From Bradyrhizobium sp. 164 (GTDB taxonomy: Bacteria > Pseudomonadota > Alphaproteobacteria > Rhizobiales > Xanthobacteraceae), in contig NZ_JADPKA010000012.1 of assembly GCF_023073715.1 (NCBI RefSeq), positions 1 through 42,261 of the forward strand: a stretch of DNA of 42,261 nucleotides, read 5' to 3'. Each line of letters starts with the position of its first letter. Position 1 is the first letter of the stretch. The notes under the pieces were generated by a model that worked only from the letters and a program-made list of their open reading frames with translations, was not told where the DNA came from and did not search any database. The translations under genes and the position numbers were made by a program. Below, one piece after another: positions 19,924 through 29,144 of the stretch.

Positions 19924-21035
19924 TTACAGCTAGTCCAGTTGGGAAGCAAATGCGCTGCCCTGTACAGCCGCCTCCTGCAACTCGCGCGGACGCATACGCG
20001 AAGTACGAGCCAACCCAGCGTTTAACGCAGAGTCTCGTAACGTGGCTCAACAGAAACGTGCGGCCCTCCGCCTCTTCGCGGAGTAACCTTTGCGACAAGC
20101 CGCTGTCGGTGCGATTGGAACGACTTGTGTGGCAGGAGGAACCTCCGGCTCTGTCGATGCTCGATTGCGTTTGGGGCCTCGGCGATGATGAGCTCGTGTT
20201 GTCGATACCGCATGCGCTTGCCGAGGCCTTGATCTCGACAGTACAGAGTGGCCTAGCTTTACTTTCCGAGCCAAGTCGTTCGCTGGTTCTCGAACTTGCA
20301 CTTGAACCGTTGCTCGCGCACGTGGAGACTGAGACAGAGCAGCAACTGCGACTCCTTCATGTTGGAAAGGCCGAGAAGAACGGGCCTTATATCGAACTCG
20401 ACATCATCTACGGTCCGGTCAGGGGCAAAGGTCGCCTATTTCTTTTCTCGCCTCTTGATGGACCGATACCGCCGGCGTTCCGCGCCTTAGGCAAGCTGCT
20501 CGGCCAATTGCCGCGACAGTTGTGTGAGGTCCCCGCACAGTTACCCGTTACAGTTGCAGGAGAGGTCGGCTCCCTCCGGGCGTCAGCCTCGCTTCTTCGC
20601 AAAACGCGTAAGGGCGACGCTTTGTTGCCGGATGTAATGCCATTCGCCCGCGGTCAGATCATCCTCACTGCGGGCCGGTTATGGACCGCGGCAGATGTCA
20701 CTGGCAACCACCTGATCCTGCACGGACCGTTTCGCTTGCGGCCGCGCCCTCTGGAGTATGCGCACATGACGACACTACCCGGTTCACAGCAGCCGCCTTC
20801 GGAAGCCGATCTCGACGATATTGAGATTTCGCTTGTCTTTGAATGCGGCCGCTGGCCCATCACGCTGGGAGCCTTGAGAAGCATCAGCAAAGGATATGTA
20901 TTCGAACTTGGCCGGCCGGTCGATGGCCCGGTCGATATCCTTGCAAACGGCGTACGTATCGGGAGTGGCGACATAGTACGTATTGGGGACGAGCTCGGCG
21001 TTAGACTGCGTGGCGGGTTAGCGGGAAATGACTAA
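19920..21035 (+). CDS. rhcQ: RhcQ (SctQ), C-ring/pod protein
   Basis: This 371-residue protein belongs to the SctQ/FliN family and forms the cytoplasmic pods. The N-terminal two thirds are poorly conserved. The C-terminal SpoA domain is clear: DLDDIEISLVFECGRWPITL, LRSISKGYVFELGRPVDGPV, ILANGVRIGSGDIVRIGDEL. It starts at a TTG overlapping the sctO stop; the ATG at 19950 is an alternative. It overlaps rhcR by 8 bases. Confidence 0.92.
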   Translation: MITASPVGKQMRCPVQPPPATRADAYAKYEPTQRLTQSLVTWLNRNVRPSASSRSNLCDKPLSVRLERLVWQEEPPALSMLDCVWGLGDDELVLSIPHALAEALISTVQSGLALLSEPSRSLVLELALEPLLAHVETETEQQLRLLHVGKAEKNGPYIELDIIYGPVRGKGRLFLFSPLDGPIPPAFRALGKLLGQLPRQLCEVPAQLPVTVAGEVGSLRASASLLRKTRKGDALLPDVMPFARGQIILTAGRLWTAADVTGNHLILHGPFRLRPRPLEYAHMTTLPGSQQPPSEADLDDIEISLVFECGRWPITLGALRSISKGYVFELGRPVDGPVDILANGVRIGSGDIVRIGDELGVRLRGGLAGND

Positions 21036-21693
21036 CATTGAACCAGCAATACTGCCGCTTCTTGCGGTCACGGCCGCGCTCGGCTTGTTGGTCTTCGCTG
21101 TCGTCACGACCACGGCGTTCGTAAAGGTATCTGTCGTTCTCTTCCTCGTTCGCAATGCGCTTGGGACCCAGTCGATTCCACCGAACATCGTTCTATACGG
21201 CGCGGCATTGATGCTCACCGCTTTCACGAGCGCCCCCGTCTTTGAGCAGAGCTACAATCGAGTCGCCGATCTGCAGCTCCGCTATCAAACGCTCGAGGAT
21301 TGGGTAGCCGCTGCGAAAGAGGGACAGGAGCCGCTGCGAGCCTATCTCAAGAACTTCACCAATGAAGAACAGCGAGGCTTCTTCCTGTCCTCGACCGAAC
21401 GTGTCTGGCCGGAAGAGATGCGCGGCAGAGCCACAGCCGATGATTTTGTCATTCTCGTCCCATCTTTTCTAATCTCAGAACTCAAGCGTGCCTTCGAAAT
21501 CGGGTTTTTGCTATACCTTCCGTTTATCACTATCGATCTGATCGTAACGACCATTCTGATGGCCATGGGCATGTCAATGGTGTCTCCGACAGTGATCTCA
21601 GTTCCTTTCAAGCTGTTCCTATTCGTGGCGATTGACGGCTGGTCGCGGCTTATGCACGGGCTAGTGCTGAGCTATACAACACCTGGAGGGTGA
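21028..21693 (+). CDS. rhcR: RhcR (SctR), export gate membrane protein
   Basis: This 221-residue SctR/FliP family protein forms the core of the export gate with RhcS and RhcT. Family segments are TTTAFVKVSVVLFLVRNALG, QSIPPNIVLYGAALMLTAF, VLVPSFLISELKRAFEIGFL and MAMGMSMVSPTVISVPFKLF. Four membrane spans are evident. The start overlaps rhcQ and the stop overlaps the rhcS start. Confidence 0.96.
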   Translation: MTNIEPAILPLLAVTAALGLLVFAVVTTTAFVKVSVVLFLVRNALGTQSIPPNIVLYGAALMLTAFTSAPVFEQSYNRVADLQLRYQTLEDWVAAAKEGQEPLRAYLKNFTNEEQRGFFLSSTERVWPEEMRGRATADDFVILVPSFLISELKRAFEIGFLLYLPFITIDLIVTTILMAMGMSMVSPTVISVPFKLFLFVAIDGWSRLMHGLVLSYTTPGG

Positions 21694-21971
21694 GCATGGA
21701 TGAGGCCACTATTCTCCCTTATATGAGCCGATCACTGGTGCTTTTCATGACCTGGGTTCTGCCGCCGCTCATTGCAGCGGCGGTCGCCGAAACCGTCATC
21801 GGCATCATCCAGGCGGCAACGCAGATCCAGGATCAGACATTGCCACTGACTGTGAAGCTTTTGGTTATTGTTGGGATTATAGGTTTGTTTGCTCCGGTGC
21901 TGAGCGCCCCGCTCATCGAACAAGCCAAGCAGATCTTCACTGATTTTCCCGCGCTCACGACCGGCTACTAG
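21690..21971 (+). CDS. rhcS: RhcS (SctS), export gate membrane protein
   Basis: This is a 93-residue SctS/FliQ family protein with two membrane hairpin helices: LVLFMTWVLPPLIAAAVAET and LLVIVGIIGLFAPVLSAPLI, joined by QAATQIQDQTLPLTVK. The GTG start overlaps the rhcR stop; the ATG two codons later (21696) may be the real start. Confidence 0.95.
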   Translation: MSMDEATILPYMSRSLVLFMTWVLPPLIAAAVAETVIGIIQAATQIQDQTLPLTVKLLVIVGIIGLFAPVLSAPLIEQAKQIFTDFPALTTGY

Positions 21972-21983
21972 CAGCCGCCCGTC

Positions 21984-22805
21984 ATGTATGATCTGTCAAC
22001 CACCAACACGCAAAGTCTGATCCAGGCAACCATCGAACTCGTCGTTGCTGCCAGCCTTGGTGCGGCCCGCCCCGTGGGCATTATGCTGGTGCTTCCGGTA
22101 TTTACGCGTCCGCAGATCGGCGGCCTGATCCGCGGTTGCCTGGCCGTTGCACTCGAACTACCATACTTGGCGCACATCGCCGATGGGCTGAAGGAGCTAG
22201 ATCCGGACACCCGTCTGCTCAAGATCCCGCTACTCGGTCTTAAGGAGACGTGTGTCGGCCTGCTGATCGGCGCCCTGCTCAGTATTCCCCTCTGGAGTCT
22301 TCAGGCCGTCGGCGAGTTCATCGACACGCAACGGGGCATCAGCAGCGTAGTCACTCCCGCCGATCCCGCGACACGCAGTCAGGCTTCGGCGACGGGACTG
22401 CTTATCGGTACCACCGCGATCACGATCTTCGTCGTCACGGGCGGGCTGCAAACCATGATCAGTGGGCTTTACGGCAGCTATCTGGTTTGGCCGGCTTATC
22501 AGCTTGGACCCACGCTGAGCATGCAAGGGACACTGGAGTTGTGGGGCGTGCTCGACAGCATCATACGTACCGCCGTCCTGGTCTCTGGACCTGTGGTAGC
22601 GTTCCTCTTGCTGGCCGACATATCCGCGCTCCTGCTCGGGCGCTTTGCGCCGCAATTCAACCCGCGGGACCTATCGTTGACGATCAAGAATATAGGCTTT
22701 GCGATCGTCATGGTCACTTATACGATCTATCTCATCGAATACATGCAATCCGAAATCATACAGTCGAGCCGAGAGCTGGAGAGGCTTGAAAGGAAACTGA
22801 AGTGA
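21984..22805 (+). CDS. rhcT: RhcT (SctT), export gate membrane protein
   Basis: This 273-residue SctT/FliR family protein has about six membrane spans. Recognisable segments are [40 protein letters not shown] and [18 protein letters not shown] ([15 protein letters not shown]). It begins 12 bases after rhcS and overlaps rhcU by 4 bases. Confidence 0.95.
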   Translation: MYDLSTTNTQSLIQATIELVVAASLGAARPVGIMLVLPVFTRPQIGGLIRGCLAVALELPYLAHIADGLKELDPDTRLLKIPLLGLKETCVGLLIGALLSIPLWSLQAVGEFIDTQRGISSVVTPADPATRSQASATGLLIGTTAITIFVVTGGLQTMISGLYGSYLVWPAYQLGPTLSMQGTLELWGVLDSIIRTAVLVSGPVVAFLLLADISALLLGRFAPQFNPRDLSLTIKNIGFAIVMVTYTIYLIEYMQSEIIQSSRELERLERKLK

Positions 22806-23839
22806 GCGGCACGAGCGAAGAGAAAACGCTCGCCCCCACTGAAAAGAAGCTAAGCGATTCGCGCAAGAAAGGCATGGTTCCGCATAGCACGGATCTAGTC
22901 AGGGCCCTCAGCGCTTGCGCCGGTCTCGGCTATCTCTGGATAGAAGCGAGTTCCATCTACGACAAATGTCGTGAAGCGCTCATGCTGACTGACAAGCTGC
23001 TTGATAAGCCGTTCAATATTGCGGTCGATCTTGCGCTCGGCGTCTTGCCCGAACTTGCACTGAGAATTGTTGGCCCGCTTCTTGGGAGTATGGTCATCTG
23101 CGCAATTCTGACGACGGTCCTGGCCAATGGTGGACTAGTGTTCTCCTCCGAGCCGATGAAGCCGAAATTCGAGAACATTGATCCCATCAACGGACTGAAG
23201 CGCATCGCCTCTTTGCGTTCGCTCATCGAGCTTGGGAAGACCTTGGTCAAGGTCTTCTGCCTCGGCGCGATCTTTGTCCTCGTCGTTGTCGGCGCGTGGA
23301 AGACACTGGTCTATCTGCCGGTTTGCGGCACGGGCTGCTTCGAGTTCGTGTTCATTCAAGTGAAACTGTTGATCGGGATTGCAAGTGGTGCATTTCTGAT
23401 CGGCGGATTGGTCGATCTCATCGTCCAGCGCTGGTTGTTTTTGCGCGGCATGCGCATGACTAAGAGCGATATGAAGCGCGAGGACAAGGAGCAGCAAGGC
23501 AGTCCGGAGGTGAAACGCGAACACCGACGCCTTCGGCGGGAGCAGGCGAGCGAGTCTCCACTCGGCGTGCGTCGCGCGACATTGATCTTGACTGGGCGCG
23601 AGCTGCTGGTCGGGGTACGCTACATCCGTGGCGAAACGGGCGTCCCGGTCCTGGTTTGCCGCGGCGATGGGGAGGCGGCTTCACGGCTCTTTGATGAAGC
23701 GAGGCGCCTTCGTCTCAGTATCGTCGATGATCACGTCCTGGTCCGTGAGCTAATCTGCAACGCTAGCCTTGGCAATTCCATTCCTGTCCAGTATTTCGAG
23801 GCTGTCGCAAAAGCACTCTTTGCCGCCGGCCAAGTCTAG
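22802..23839 (+). CDS. rhcU: RhcU (SctU), export switch protein lacking NPTH
   Basis: This 345-residue SctU/FlhB family protein is the last gene of the main operon. It has the family N-terminus ([20 protein letters not shown]), four membrane spans, and the linker [20 protein letters not shown]. In most family members a conserved NPTH site is cleaved by the protein itself to switch substrates. Here the aligned position reads [24 protein letters not shown] at about residues 265-268 replaces NPTH. The rest of the C-terminal domain ([20 protein letters not shown] and so on) is in frame and complete, so this is not simple decay. Confidence 0.93.
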   Translation: MSGTSEEKTLAPTEKKLSDSRKKGMVPHSTDLVRALSACAGLGYLWIEASSIYDKCREALMLTDKLLDKPFNIAVDLALGVLPELALRIVGPLLGSMVICAILTTVLANGGLVFSSEPMKPKFENIDPINGLKRIASLRSLIELGKTLVKVFCLGAIFVLVVVGAWKTLVYLPVCGTGCFEFVFIQVKLLIGIASGAFLIGGLVDLIVQRWLFLRGMRMTKSDMKREDKEQQGSPEVKREHRRLRREQASESPLGVRRATLILTGRELLVGVRYIRGETGVPVLVCRGDGEAASRLFDEARRLRLSIVDDHVLVRELICNASLGNSIPVQYFEAVAKALFAAGQV

Positions 23840-23882
23840 TTCGTGTTGTGAATGAGGTCGCATCGAATGACTGATGTTCTCG

Positions 23883-24545
23883 CTATCGAGACGGCTGCAC
23901 GGTCTGGGTGCCGGCAGACGTGGGATCTGATGGCAGCTTGTTGTTAGCTATACCCAAGTTGCTGTTATTGCCGGTCGCGAAGGTTTTGTATGTGGCAACG
24001 GGAATGGCCGCACGATTGCCATCACTCGGCACAACGGCCTGATTGTCAATCAAGTCGCGCGGATCGTTGACCATGCCGGCCAAGTTGTTGCGGATCGAGC
24101 AGCCAAGCGTCGGATCGAAAGAATTGTCGTTCACTGAAGGGCCGACGATCGCAATCGACGGACAAACGGGAGGGCGCGCCTCGTACGTAATCGCCTCGAT
24201 TCGGGCGGAAGAGCCATCACGCCTATCGATGAATGGACTGTACAGGCGGATGTTGAGAGCGTCGACGCCCATTGCGCGGGCCTCAGCTGCTATCTGCGCC
24301 CCGAGCCGACGTGAGCCGACGATATCAAGATGCAGCGCGTCATACCGACCGCGACCGGTACTTGCTATGAAATAACGCAGACGCTGCCGTTCGGGCCCTC
24401 CAAGGGTCTGTAACAGTAAGACGTTCTTCTCCTGTTCAACCAGGATCGCTTGCGCGGTCGGCTCGAGGTAGGTCGGCGCGGTGCTAGCGCAGCCACCTAG
24501 ACTGGCCGTCAGACCGATGAGGGGGCGCACGAATCGTAATCTCAT
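23883..24545 (-). CDS. CpaD-like lipoprotein, secretin partner (Y4xK-type)
   Basis: This is a 220-residue lipoprotein with signal LTASLGGC (lipobox GGC). The C-terminal half carries the CpaD-type pattern: LGCSIRNNLAGMVNDPRDLI. CpaD proteins assist the secretin in Tad pili; the homologue Y4xK follows the rhcC2-type gene in the Rhizobium NGR234 type III cluster. It lies 10 bases behind rhcC2 in the same operon and converges with rhcU. It probably acts as pilotin or accessory for RhcC2, by inference. Confidence 0.75.
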   Translation of the reverse strand: MRLRFVRPLIGLTASLGGCASTAPTYLEPTAQAILVEQEKNVLLLQTLGGPERQRLRYFIASTGRGRYDALHLDIVGSRRLGAQIAAEARAMGVDALNIRLYSPFIDRRDGSSARIEAITYEARPPVCPSIAIVGPSVNDNSFDPTLGCSIRNNLAGMVNDPRDLIDNQAVVPSDGNRAAIPVATYKTFATGNNSNLGIANNKLPSDPTSAGTQTVQPSR

Positions 24546-24555
24546 TGGTCGATCC

Positions 24556-26040
24556 TCATTCGATGATGTGGCCGGTGCCCCTTGTCGCGCCTGGTACGCT
24601 TATCGGGGGAGCACTGCGAACAGGCGAGCGCGTTGCCAATGTGTTCGTCAGACTGCGCGCGAGGTCTGAGGGCGGAGCGATGCGGTCGGTGGGCGCACTC
24701 ATCTGCTTCGAGTTCGATCTTGGCCGCACGACGTAAGGCGTGACGATGATCACGAGTTCCGTCTCATCCTGTTGAAATGACGATGAGCGAAATAGCGCAC
24801 CAAGTATCGGAACGTCGCCGAGCCAGGGGAAAGTCGTGATCTCAGTGCTGAAGTTGCGCCGGATAAGCCCACCAATTGCAAAGCTTTGGCCGCTGGCGAG
24901 CTCGACAACCGTGTTCGCACGCCGGGTGGAGAGAGCCGGCACGGAGATGCCGTTGATGTTGACAGCACCTTGTGACGATAGTTCGCTGACTTCAGGCTTC
25001 ACGCGGATATTGATCTGATTGTTACTGAGAACGGTCGGTACAAACTCCAGGCTGACGCCGAAGTGACGGAACTCGACAGAGACCTGCCGATTGTCCTGCA
25101 ACACCGGAATGGGAAATTCGCCGCCGGCGAGGAAGCTGGCGGATTCGCCTGACATTGCGGTGAGGTTCGGTTCAGCAAGTACGGAAGCGAGGCGCTCGTG
25201 AGCCAGTGCATCGAGCATAGCGCTGACGTTCACATGGCCAGTGTTGACTCCTATCTTCGCCGTACCGCCGCCCTGCGCCGCGCCGTATCCACCACCACTG
25301 CCACTGACCATGCCGAGAGTGAAAGGGCCAGCTTGACCGGAAGCGGAGAGGTTGACGCCGAGCTCCTTCATGGCGCTCCGGGAGACCTCCGCCACCCGCA
25401 CGCTCAGATTCACCTGCAATGACCCCGCCACCTGAATCTTGTTGACGACGAGCGCACCAGACCCAAGAAACTGCTCGGTCACTTTCATCGCTATGTCGAC
25501 GATCTCCGCATTGGGCGCCGTACCGCTAAGGATGGCCCCGCGCGGGGTGTAGCTTACCTGGATGGGATAGTCGCCGACCTGGGCTTTCAGCGTGGCGCGC
25601 AGATCCTCGATCGGTTGCGTGACGACAACACGCAGTTCAGCGAGAGCCTCCCCGCCCTCGTTCAGTGCGAACAAGGTGGTCCGCCCGGATTTTTTGCCGA
25701 AAACGAAGATGGTCTTGTTCGAAGGTGCCTGATAGTCCGCGACCGTAGGATCTGCGATAAAGATGCTCGCAGCTGGCGCTGGCAGATGAATCGTCTTACC
25801 CAGCGAAGAGGAAAGGGTCAGCGTTCCGCTAATGCCGTCGGCAGCCGTACGCTGCGGCCCACCTCCATCATCCCGCTTGATCTGAGCTACGGCAGCAGCC
25901 GGGAATAGCAGGACGACCACGCACAAAAGCTGCGAAAGACAAGGAAGAAAGGTGGACGAAAGGCCGTTGGCTGCGATCGATCTTCGAGTGACGCCGGCAT
26001 GCTTGTCAAGAATGATGCTCAAGATGGTCGTTTCTTTCAA
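24556..26040 (-). CDS. rhcC2: RhcC2, secretin of CpaC type
   Basis: This 494-residue protein is the outer-membrane secretin. It has a long N-terminus with a signal peptide ending near AAAVAQ, a CpaC-type N-terminal domain (KTIHLPAPAASIFIADPTVA), a BON-like stretch (PRGAILSGTAPNAEIVDIAM), and the full secretin pore: ERLASVLAEPNLTAMSGESA, FLAGGEFPIPV, FGVSLEFVPTVL and TTFPWLGDVPILGALFRSSS. The start is a TTG overlapping the ttsI stop by 35 bases. It resembles Tad-pilus CpaC more than classical SctC, matching the RhcC2 of other rhizobia. Confidence 0.88.
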   Translation of the reverse strand: MKETTILSIILDKHAGVTRRSIAANGLSSTFLPCLSQLLCVVVLLFPAAAVAQIKRDDGGGPQRTAADGISGTLTLSSSLGKTIHLPAPAASIFIADPTVADYQAPSNKTIFVFGKKSGRTTLFALNEGGEALAELRVVVTQPIEDLRATLKAQVGDYPIQVSYTPRGAILSGTAPNAEIVDIAMKVTEQFLGSGALVVNKIQVAGSLQVNLSVRVAEVSRSAMKELGVNLSASGQAGPFTLGMVSGSGGGYGAAQGGGTAKIGVNTGHVNVSAMLDALAHERLASVLAEPNLTAMSGESASFLAGGEFPIPVLQDNRQVSVEFRHFGVSLEFVPTVLSNNQINIRVKPEVSELSSQGAVNINGISVPALSTRRANTVVELASGQSFAIGGLIRRNFSTEITTFPWLGDVPILGALFRSSSFQQDETELVIIVTPYVVRPRSNSKQMSAPTDRIAPPSDLARSLTNTLATRSPVRSAPPISVPGATRGTGHIIE

Positions 26041-26740
26041 GTTCGATTGGCTGCGCGGTCGATGCCGCGCATTTCAATTCAAGGACGTAGCCGATCCCGC
26101 GCGCGGTTTTGATCCGTAGCGACGCACCGGACTGACTCAAATGACCGCGCAAACGATAGATTCCGACCTCAAGCGCATTGGTGGAGACCTCGTCGTCAAA
26201 TGCATAGAGGCTATCCTGCAATGACGCGCGAGCCACGGTGCGGCCGGCGCGGCTGAGCAGATGTTCGAGAATGCACACCTCGCGGCGGGCAATCTTCAGC
26301 GGTCGACCATTGACCGACGCTTGCCGACCGATCGAATCGAATCGCAGATTGCCAAAGGTAACGATGGGGGCCATCATTTGCGTTGATCGGCGCAGAGTAG
26401 CGCGCATCCGTGCGATGAGTTCATCAGTAGATACGGGCTTGGGCAGGAAGTCGTCCGCACCGCCATTAAATAGCGCTATGCGCCTACCGAGCTCGTTGAA
26501 GTTACTCATCATCACGGCAGGCATCGAATGTCCGTCACGTCTCAACTGCTTCAGCCAATCCAAGCCGTCCCCATCCGGTAGAACCAACTCGAGCAAGAGA
26601 ATGTCATAGCTGGCGCAACAAAAAGCGGCGGCCGCCTCGTCCAGGGTGCACGCTACGTCAACGGCAAAACCGCAATCGGAGAGCGCTTCTTGTACAACGC
26701 GCGCTGGGTCTGTCTCATGATCAACGAGTAGCGTTCGCAT
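26006..26740 (-). CDS. ttsI: TtsI, response-regulator activator of type III genes
   Basis: TtsI binds tts boxes and switches on the secretion genes and effectors. This 244-residue protein has a receiver domain (MRTLLVDHETDPARVVQEAL) and an OmpR/PhoB winged-helix domain (GRPLKIARREVCILEHLLSR, DDEVSTNALEVGIYRLRGHL, IKTARGIGYVLEL). The usual phosphorylated Asp is Glu (LLLELVLPDGDG, about residue 51), as known for TtsI, so it should act without a kinase. I chose the ATG at 26740, preceded by AGGAGGT; the frame opens from 26773. A nod box lies about 350 bases upstream. Confidence 0.94.
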   Translation of the reverse strand: MRTLLVDHETDPARVVQEALSDCGFAVDVACTLDEAAAAFCCASYDILLLELVLPDGDGLDWLKQLRRDGHSMPAVMMSNFNELGRRIALFNGGADDFLPKPVSTDELIARMRATLRRSTQMMAPIVTFGNLRFDSIGRQASVNGRPLKIARREVCILEHLLSRAGRTVARASLQDSLYAFDDEVSTNALEVGIYRLRGHLSQSGASLRIKTARGIGYVLELKCAASTAQPIELERNDHLEHHS

Positions 26741-27092
26741 TCCGCGACCTCCTATTAAGTCACGCCAAGACACCCACCACGTCAGGTTCGAGCATGCGCG
26801 GAATTGAACAGTCCGGCCTCCGCGTAAGCGTTGGAATCCGGAATAGACGAAGAGCAGCGGTGCTGGCGAATCGCATACTGGATCGGGATTCCATTGTAAG
26901 CTCGACTGGCGTTGTTCACTGTCTCACGTGGCGCGCATGCATCTTGGTGACGTCGAATGTGCTCTCGCCACCGGGACATAGGCGGCAATCAATCAAATGC
27001 ATCGATAGGCGGGCAGCACCCCGCTCAGCGCCGGAACAATCCCGGTAGTTGTCGCCGACATCCTGAGGCCGAGATGATTGCCGAGAACACAT

Positions 27093-27140
27093 TGATTGGT
27101 GAAATCGATGGTTTGGATCGATGCATTCACATGGCGGAGC
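27093..27140 (-). promoter_or_regulatory. nod box driving ttsI
   Basis: Read on the minus strand it shows ATGCATCGATCCAAACCATC followed by GATTTCACCAATCA, close to the NodD-binding nod box (ATC-N-AAACAATCGATTTTACCAATC type). It points to ttsI, leaving an untranslated leader of about 350 bases (26741-27092) in which I saw no gene. On its other side a nodD start remnant is divergent, the usual nodD/nod-box arrangement. Confidence 0.85.
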
Positions 27141-27147
27141 AGTGACA

Positions 27148-27231
27148 ATGCCGTTCCATGGTCTGGATCTAAATCTCCTCATCACGATCGATGCTCCCGA
27201 TGGCGAGCGCAGCCGCACGGCCGCAGGTTTG
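27148..27231 (+). pseudogene. nodD 5'-end remnant 1
   Basis: An ATG 8 bases beyond the nod box opens a frame reading MPFHGLDLNLLITIDA and then GERSRTAAG, closely matching the start of NodD (M-R-F-K-G-L-D-L-N-L-L type, LysR-family DNA-binding domain). After about 25 residues similarity is lost, though the frame runs on to 27531 with unrelated sequence. It is too short to work as a regulator. Confidence 0.8.
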
Positions 27232-27664
27232 ATGGGGAGCAGCGATGATAGGCAATTTGCATCGCGGCCCTCAATTTGCAAAGCCTCACACGCCGGCAGA
27301 CGTTCCGTGCTTGAGCAACGAACTTCCTCATTCGGCCTGGAAGGTGAGTCTCCTTCGTGCTCCGATCACTGGAGCGACAGTGATGGCCAAGCGCGGCTAC
27401 GCTCAGCTGGAGAACGCCATAACGAGGCCGTCCTGCCGCGCCTTCCTTTTTCGAACTTTTATAAAATCACCGAGACGCTGCGGAATGAACTGCTCAACGG
27501 CCGCACAATCCAAAGACGGGGGGTGACATGAAGTTGGCCGCACCGGGCAAAACCGTGCCTACAATCCGATCGCGGCGTCCATGATCACGTACTCATCGCA
27601 GCTTTACCGACAGCAAACCTACCATGTTGCGTGATGCACGGCGCTTTCCCTACCCGGCAGCACA
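27232..27664. other. Spacer between the two nod-box/nodD remnants
   Basis: Only short overlapping frames are present and none is recognised. No further LysR-like sequence was seen. Confidence 0.4.
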
Positions 27665-27716
27665 TGAAGTGTGAAATCAATTCTTTGGATGGATTGCATT
27701 CGCATCCTGGATAGTG
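27665..27716 (-). promoter_or_regulatory. Second, degenerate nod box
   Basis: The plus strand reads GAAATCAATTCTTTGGAT, then GGATTGCATTCGCAT and AGTGACA, aligning almost without gaps to the first nod box (GAAATCGATGGTTTGGAT, CGATGCATTCACAT, AGTGACA). The conserved CCAATC end is altered (ATTGGT to GAAGTG), so NodD binding is doubtful. It also points left. Confidence 0.65.
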
Positions 27717-27729
27717 ACAACACGTCTGA

Positions 27730-27801
27730 GGTCTGTGTCTCAGTCTCCTAGCCGCACCTGATGCCCTGATGACCGAACGCAATCTGTCGCTGGCAATTTG
27801 G
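27730..27801 (+). pseudogene. nodD 5'-end remnant 2
   Basis: Directly beyond the second nod box, one frame reads GLCLSLLAAPDALMTERNLS, matching NodD residues about 5-24 (G-L-D-L-N-L-L-V-A-L-D-A-L-M-T-E-R-N-L). The position of the start ATG has become ACA. Similarity ends after this. It is a separate copy from remnant 1: it keeps DALMTERNL, which remnant 1 has lost. Confidence 0.75.
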
Positions 27802-28387
27802 TGGGGCGAGCGATAATTTTGGTGATTTGCATGGCGGCGTCTTCCTGCAAGGCTCACATTGGGCGCCGACTCTTCTGGACTAGCAAACCCACGTGATGGT
27901 CACTCGCCAAGCAATGTCGGTTCTGCTCCATCCGGACGCGGGAAAAAATGTTGTTGTCATTCTACGTCTGATCAGAATGGTGCATCATCTCGGAATCGGT
28001 GGGCGACTTGCTCCGGAATCGCATGGTGCATGACCGCGCGTCAGCAAGTTGTTCCGTCTCAGCCGAAGCGCCCCGATCCTAGAGAGCTTGACGGCCAATA
28101 AGTCTTCCGCAGAGTGCTTGGCAGTCGCATCGGAGTGCGGACAGATGCTTTGGTCAGGTTGTGGTCAGCTAGGTTGTATATCCTCCTCGGCAAAGCTTGT
28201 CGCGGCACGACTCAATCGCGTGCATCTTGCCGACCGGGAGCGATCTGATGTATGGCAGAATCGGTGGCTCCGTTTTGCGGAAGCGGTTGCCGGCCTGGAG
28301 CGAGGTGGGTCGTCGTCGGCGGGCGCGACGCCATACTCCCTGCGTTCCAATCCGCCCATTATCAAGATCGTCGACTGAGAATCTTTC
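27802..28387. other. Region before the broken effector-like gene, no gene called
   Basis: Short frames occur on both strands (for example 27859-28101 and 28049-28378, plus), none recognised. I found no tts box here. Confidence 0.4.
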
Positions 28388-29097
28388 ATGCGCAAAGTGA
28401 AGAGATTCTTGTCCAGTGAAATCATGCACATCGCCAGTAACCCGCACGAGTACTCGGATTTTGATCGGAGAAAGCCGAGCGGGCTGCAACTGTCGGTGGG
28501 AGGAGGCTATTCCAGTACTTACGATGATCCGGATAAGCCCGCGCGATTTTTCAGCTATCAGGTTGGGTAACGAAACTGTAGGGTTTTTAGGAGCCGGAGG
28601 CTCGGTCCGGATCAAGGGAGACCATTTTCGCCAACAGTTCGGGCGTAACGATATCACGTCCGTGGTAGACCTACGCGTTACTTATCCGCTCGCCGAGAAC
28701 GCGGGCGATATCCTGCTGGAGCATGAACTGCGAATGGACGGCGATCATCCGCTGGTCTTATCACGTCCTGGCGTAGGAGGTATGGAACCCCATCTAGCGG
28801 AAATGGGTTTTGTTCGTGGGTCGCAATAACTGGGTGCTTGATCCTCAACAGCATCCAAAAGTGTGGACGAAGAACGAGAACGACCAGTGGCACCGAGTAG
28901 ACAGGCCTACAAAGTATCTTTCCAAAGTCGAGGATAGCGATAGTCAAGAGAGCTGCGAGACGGATTCGTCTGACGATGATCCGTCGTATTACCTGGAGCG
29001 CGCTGTTCGAAGATTGCCTGTGGGACAAGACGATTCGAATGATAAGAGCGGGCTGGGACCGACTGGTATTTCGCTATTGCAGGGGCCGGTTCAGAAG
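28388..29097 (+). pseudogene. Frameshifted effector-like gene
   Basis: Three plus-strand frames follow one another and read as one protein: 28388 to about 28565 (MRKVKRFLSSEIMHIASNPH onward), then about 28565-28815 (GNETVGFLGAGGSVRIKGDH, VVDLRVTYPLAENAGDILLE, GMEPHLAEMGF), then 28815-29097 (GRNNWVLDPQQHPKVWTKNE). Two single-base shifts near 28565 and 28815 explain the breaks. The tail is acidic and Ser/Asp-rich. The middle recalls an acetyltransferase (GNAT) fold: a strand, an LLEHEL helix, then a late mGF-and-strand pattern, but this is a weak impression. The protein is unknown to me; its place among type III genes suggests a former effector. No tts box is visible. Confidence 0.55.
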
Positions 29098-29144
29098 TGA
29101 ACTTGAAGGAAGCGCTCGCGCCGGACGTGCTCCTCGCGCGTGAC

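Noticed and set aside
28041..28170. GTCAG-like strings as possible tts boxes for the broken effector gene
   Set aside because: They lack the TCGAAAGCT part of the site, so the match is only five or six bases.
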